Source: Candidatus Jordarchaeum madagascarense
GTDB taxonomy: Archaea; Asgardarchaeota; Jordiarchaeia; Jordiarchaeales; Jordiarchaeaceae
Length of the DNA: 5,825 nt
Direction of reading: 5' to 3'
Assembly (NCBI GenBank): GCA_019056875.1
Contig: DXJA01000197.1
Span: forward strand, 1 to 5,825
Program-made: the position numbers and the translations under genes
Part shown: positions 5,707-5,825 of the stretch, piece by piece
Numbering within the stretch: the stretch's first letter is position 1
Layout: every line of letters begins with the position of its first letter
Notes under the pieces: generated by a model
Database searches by the model: none
What the model was told of the DNA's origin: nothing
Seen by the model: only the letters and a program-made list of their open reading frames with translations

Positions 5707-5825
5707 ACTAGCAAAAAATGTTTTCAATAATAAATATTGGGCATAAAAAGTTTTTAGTGCATTTTTGGGATTTGGGGTAAATTTGGAGAGGGCAAATTCC
5801 TGAAAAAAAGGGTTAGGCTTCAACC

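Noticed and set aside
5698..5825. Minus-strand frame open from the right edge to a TGA at 5697-5695 (42 codons)
   Set aside because: The product is rich in Phe, Lys and Leu as expected from A/T-rich non-coding DNA. It has no motif and ends flush against the methyltransferase stop. It could be a gene tail, but the sequence alone does not support that.
1..5825. CRISPR array, tRNA/rRNA genes, insertion sequence or defence island
   Set aside because: I saw no spaced direct repeats, no tRNA-like cloverleaf or conserved rRNA stretches, no transposase or terminal inverted repeats, and no nuclease, helicase or toxin motifs.

Overview
The window reads as archaeal DNA of moderate, somewhat AT-rich composition. 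Three things point that way. Start regions carry Shine-Dalgarno strings matching the archaeal 16S tail (GGTGAT, GGAG, GGAGGAT). A/T-rich TATA-like boxes lie about 25 bases before probable transcript starts, and one gene is probably leaderless. The gene set also fits: a glucose-dehydrogenase-type zinc MDR enzyme, a two-domain lipoate ligase, a CBS-tailed ClC protein and a YbjN-like protein. I cannot fix the lineage from this sequence; a Bathyarchaeia/TACK-like or Thermoplasmata-like archaeon is only a guess.

Layout from left to right. (1) Positions 1-364, minus strand: the N-terminal 121 codons of a YbjN/CesT-like protein that runs off the left edge; its likely start is TTG. (2) 438-1535, minus: a lipoate-protein ligase-like protein with catalytic and accessory domains in one chain. 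(3) 1536-1723: a divergent promoter region. (4) 1724-3622, plus: a ClC chloride channel/transporter with a C-terminal CBS pair. (5) 3623-3683: a short convergent gap with T-runs on both strands. (6) 3684-4754, minus: a glucose 1-dehydrogenase-like enzyme. (7) 4755-5002: a divergent gap that is not empty. It holds a possible 56-codon small ORF ending flush against the dehydrogenase ATG, a perfect 14-bp tandem duplication at that ORF's start, and several TATA-like boxes. (8) 5003-5692, plus: a class I SAM methyltransferase. (9) 5693-5825: an AT-rich tail with no gene I can support.

The genes do not form an obvious pathway or a single operon. Only the first two (same strand, 73-base gap) and the small ORF with the dehydrogenase (adjacent stop and start) could be co-transcribed. 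I see no CRISPR array, transposase, tRNA, rRNA, or defence or conflict system. The points most worth a second look are residue-level departures from family signatures in three enzymes (ligase His to Ile; ClC internal Glu to Val; dehydrogenase second Rossmann Gly to Asp) and the small ORF with the 14-bp duplication. I found no convincing new multi-gene system.
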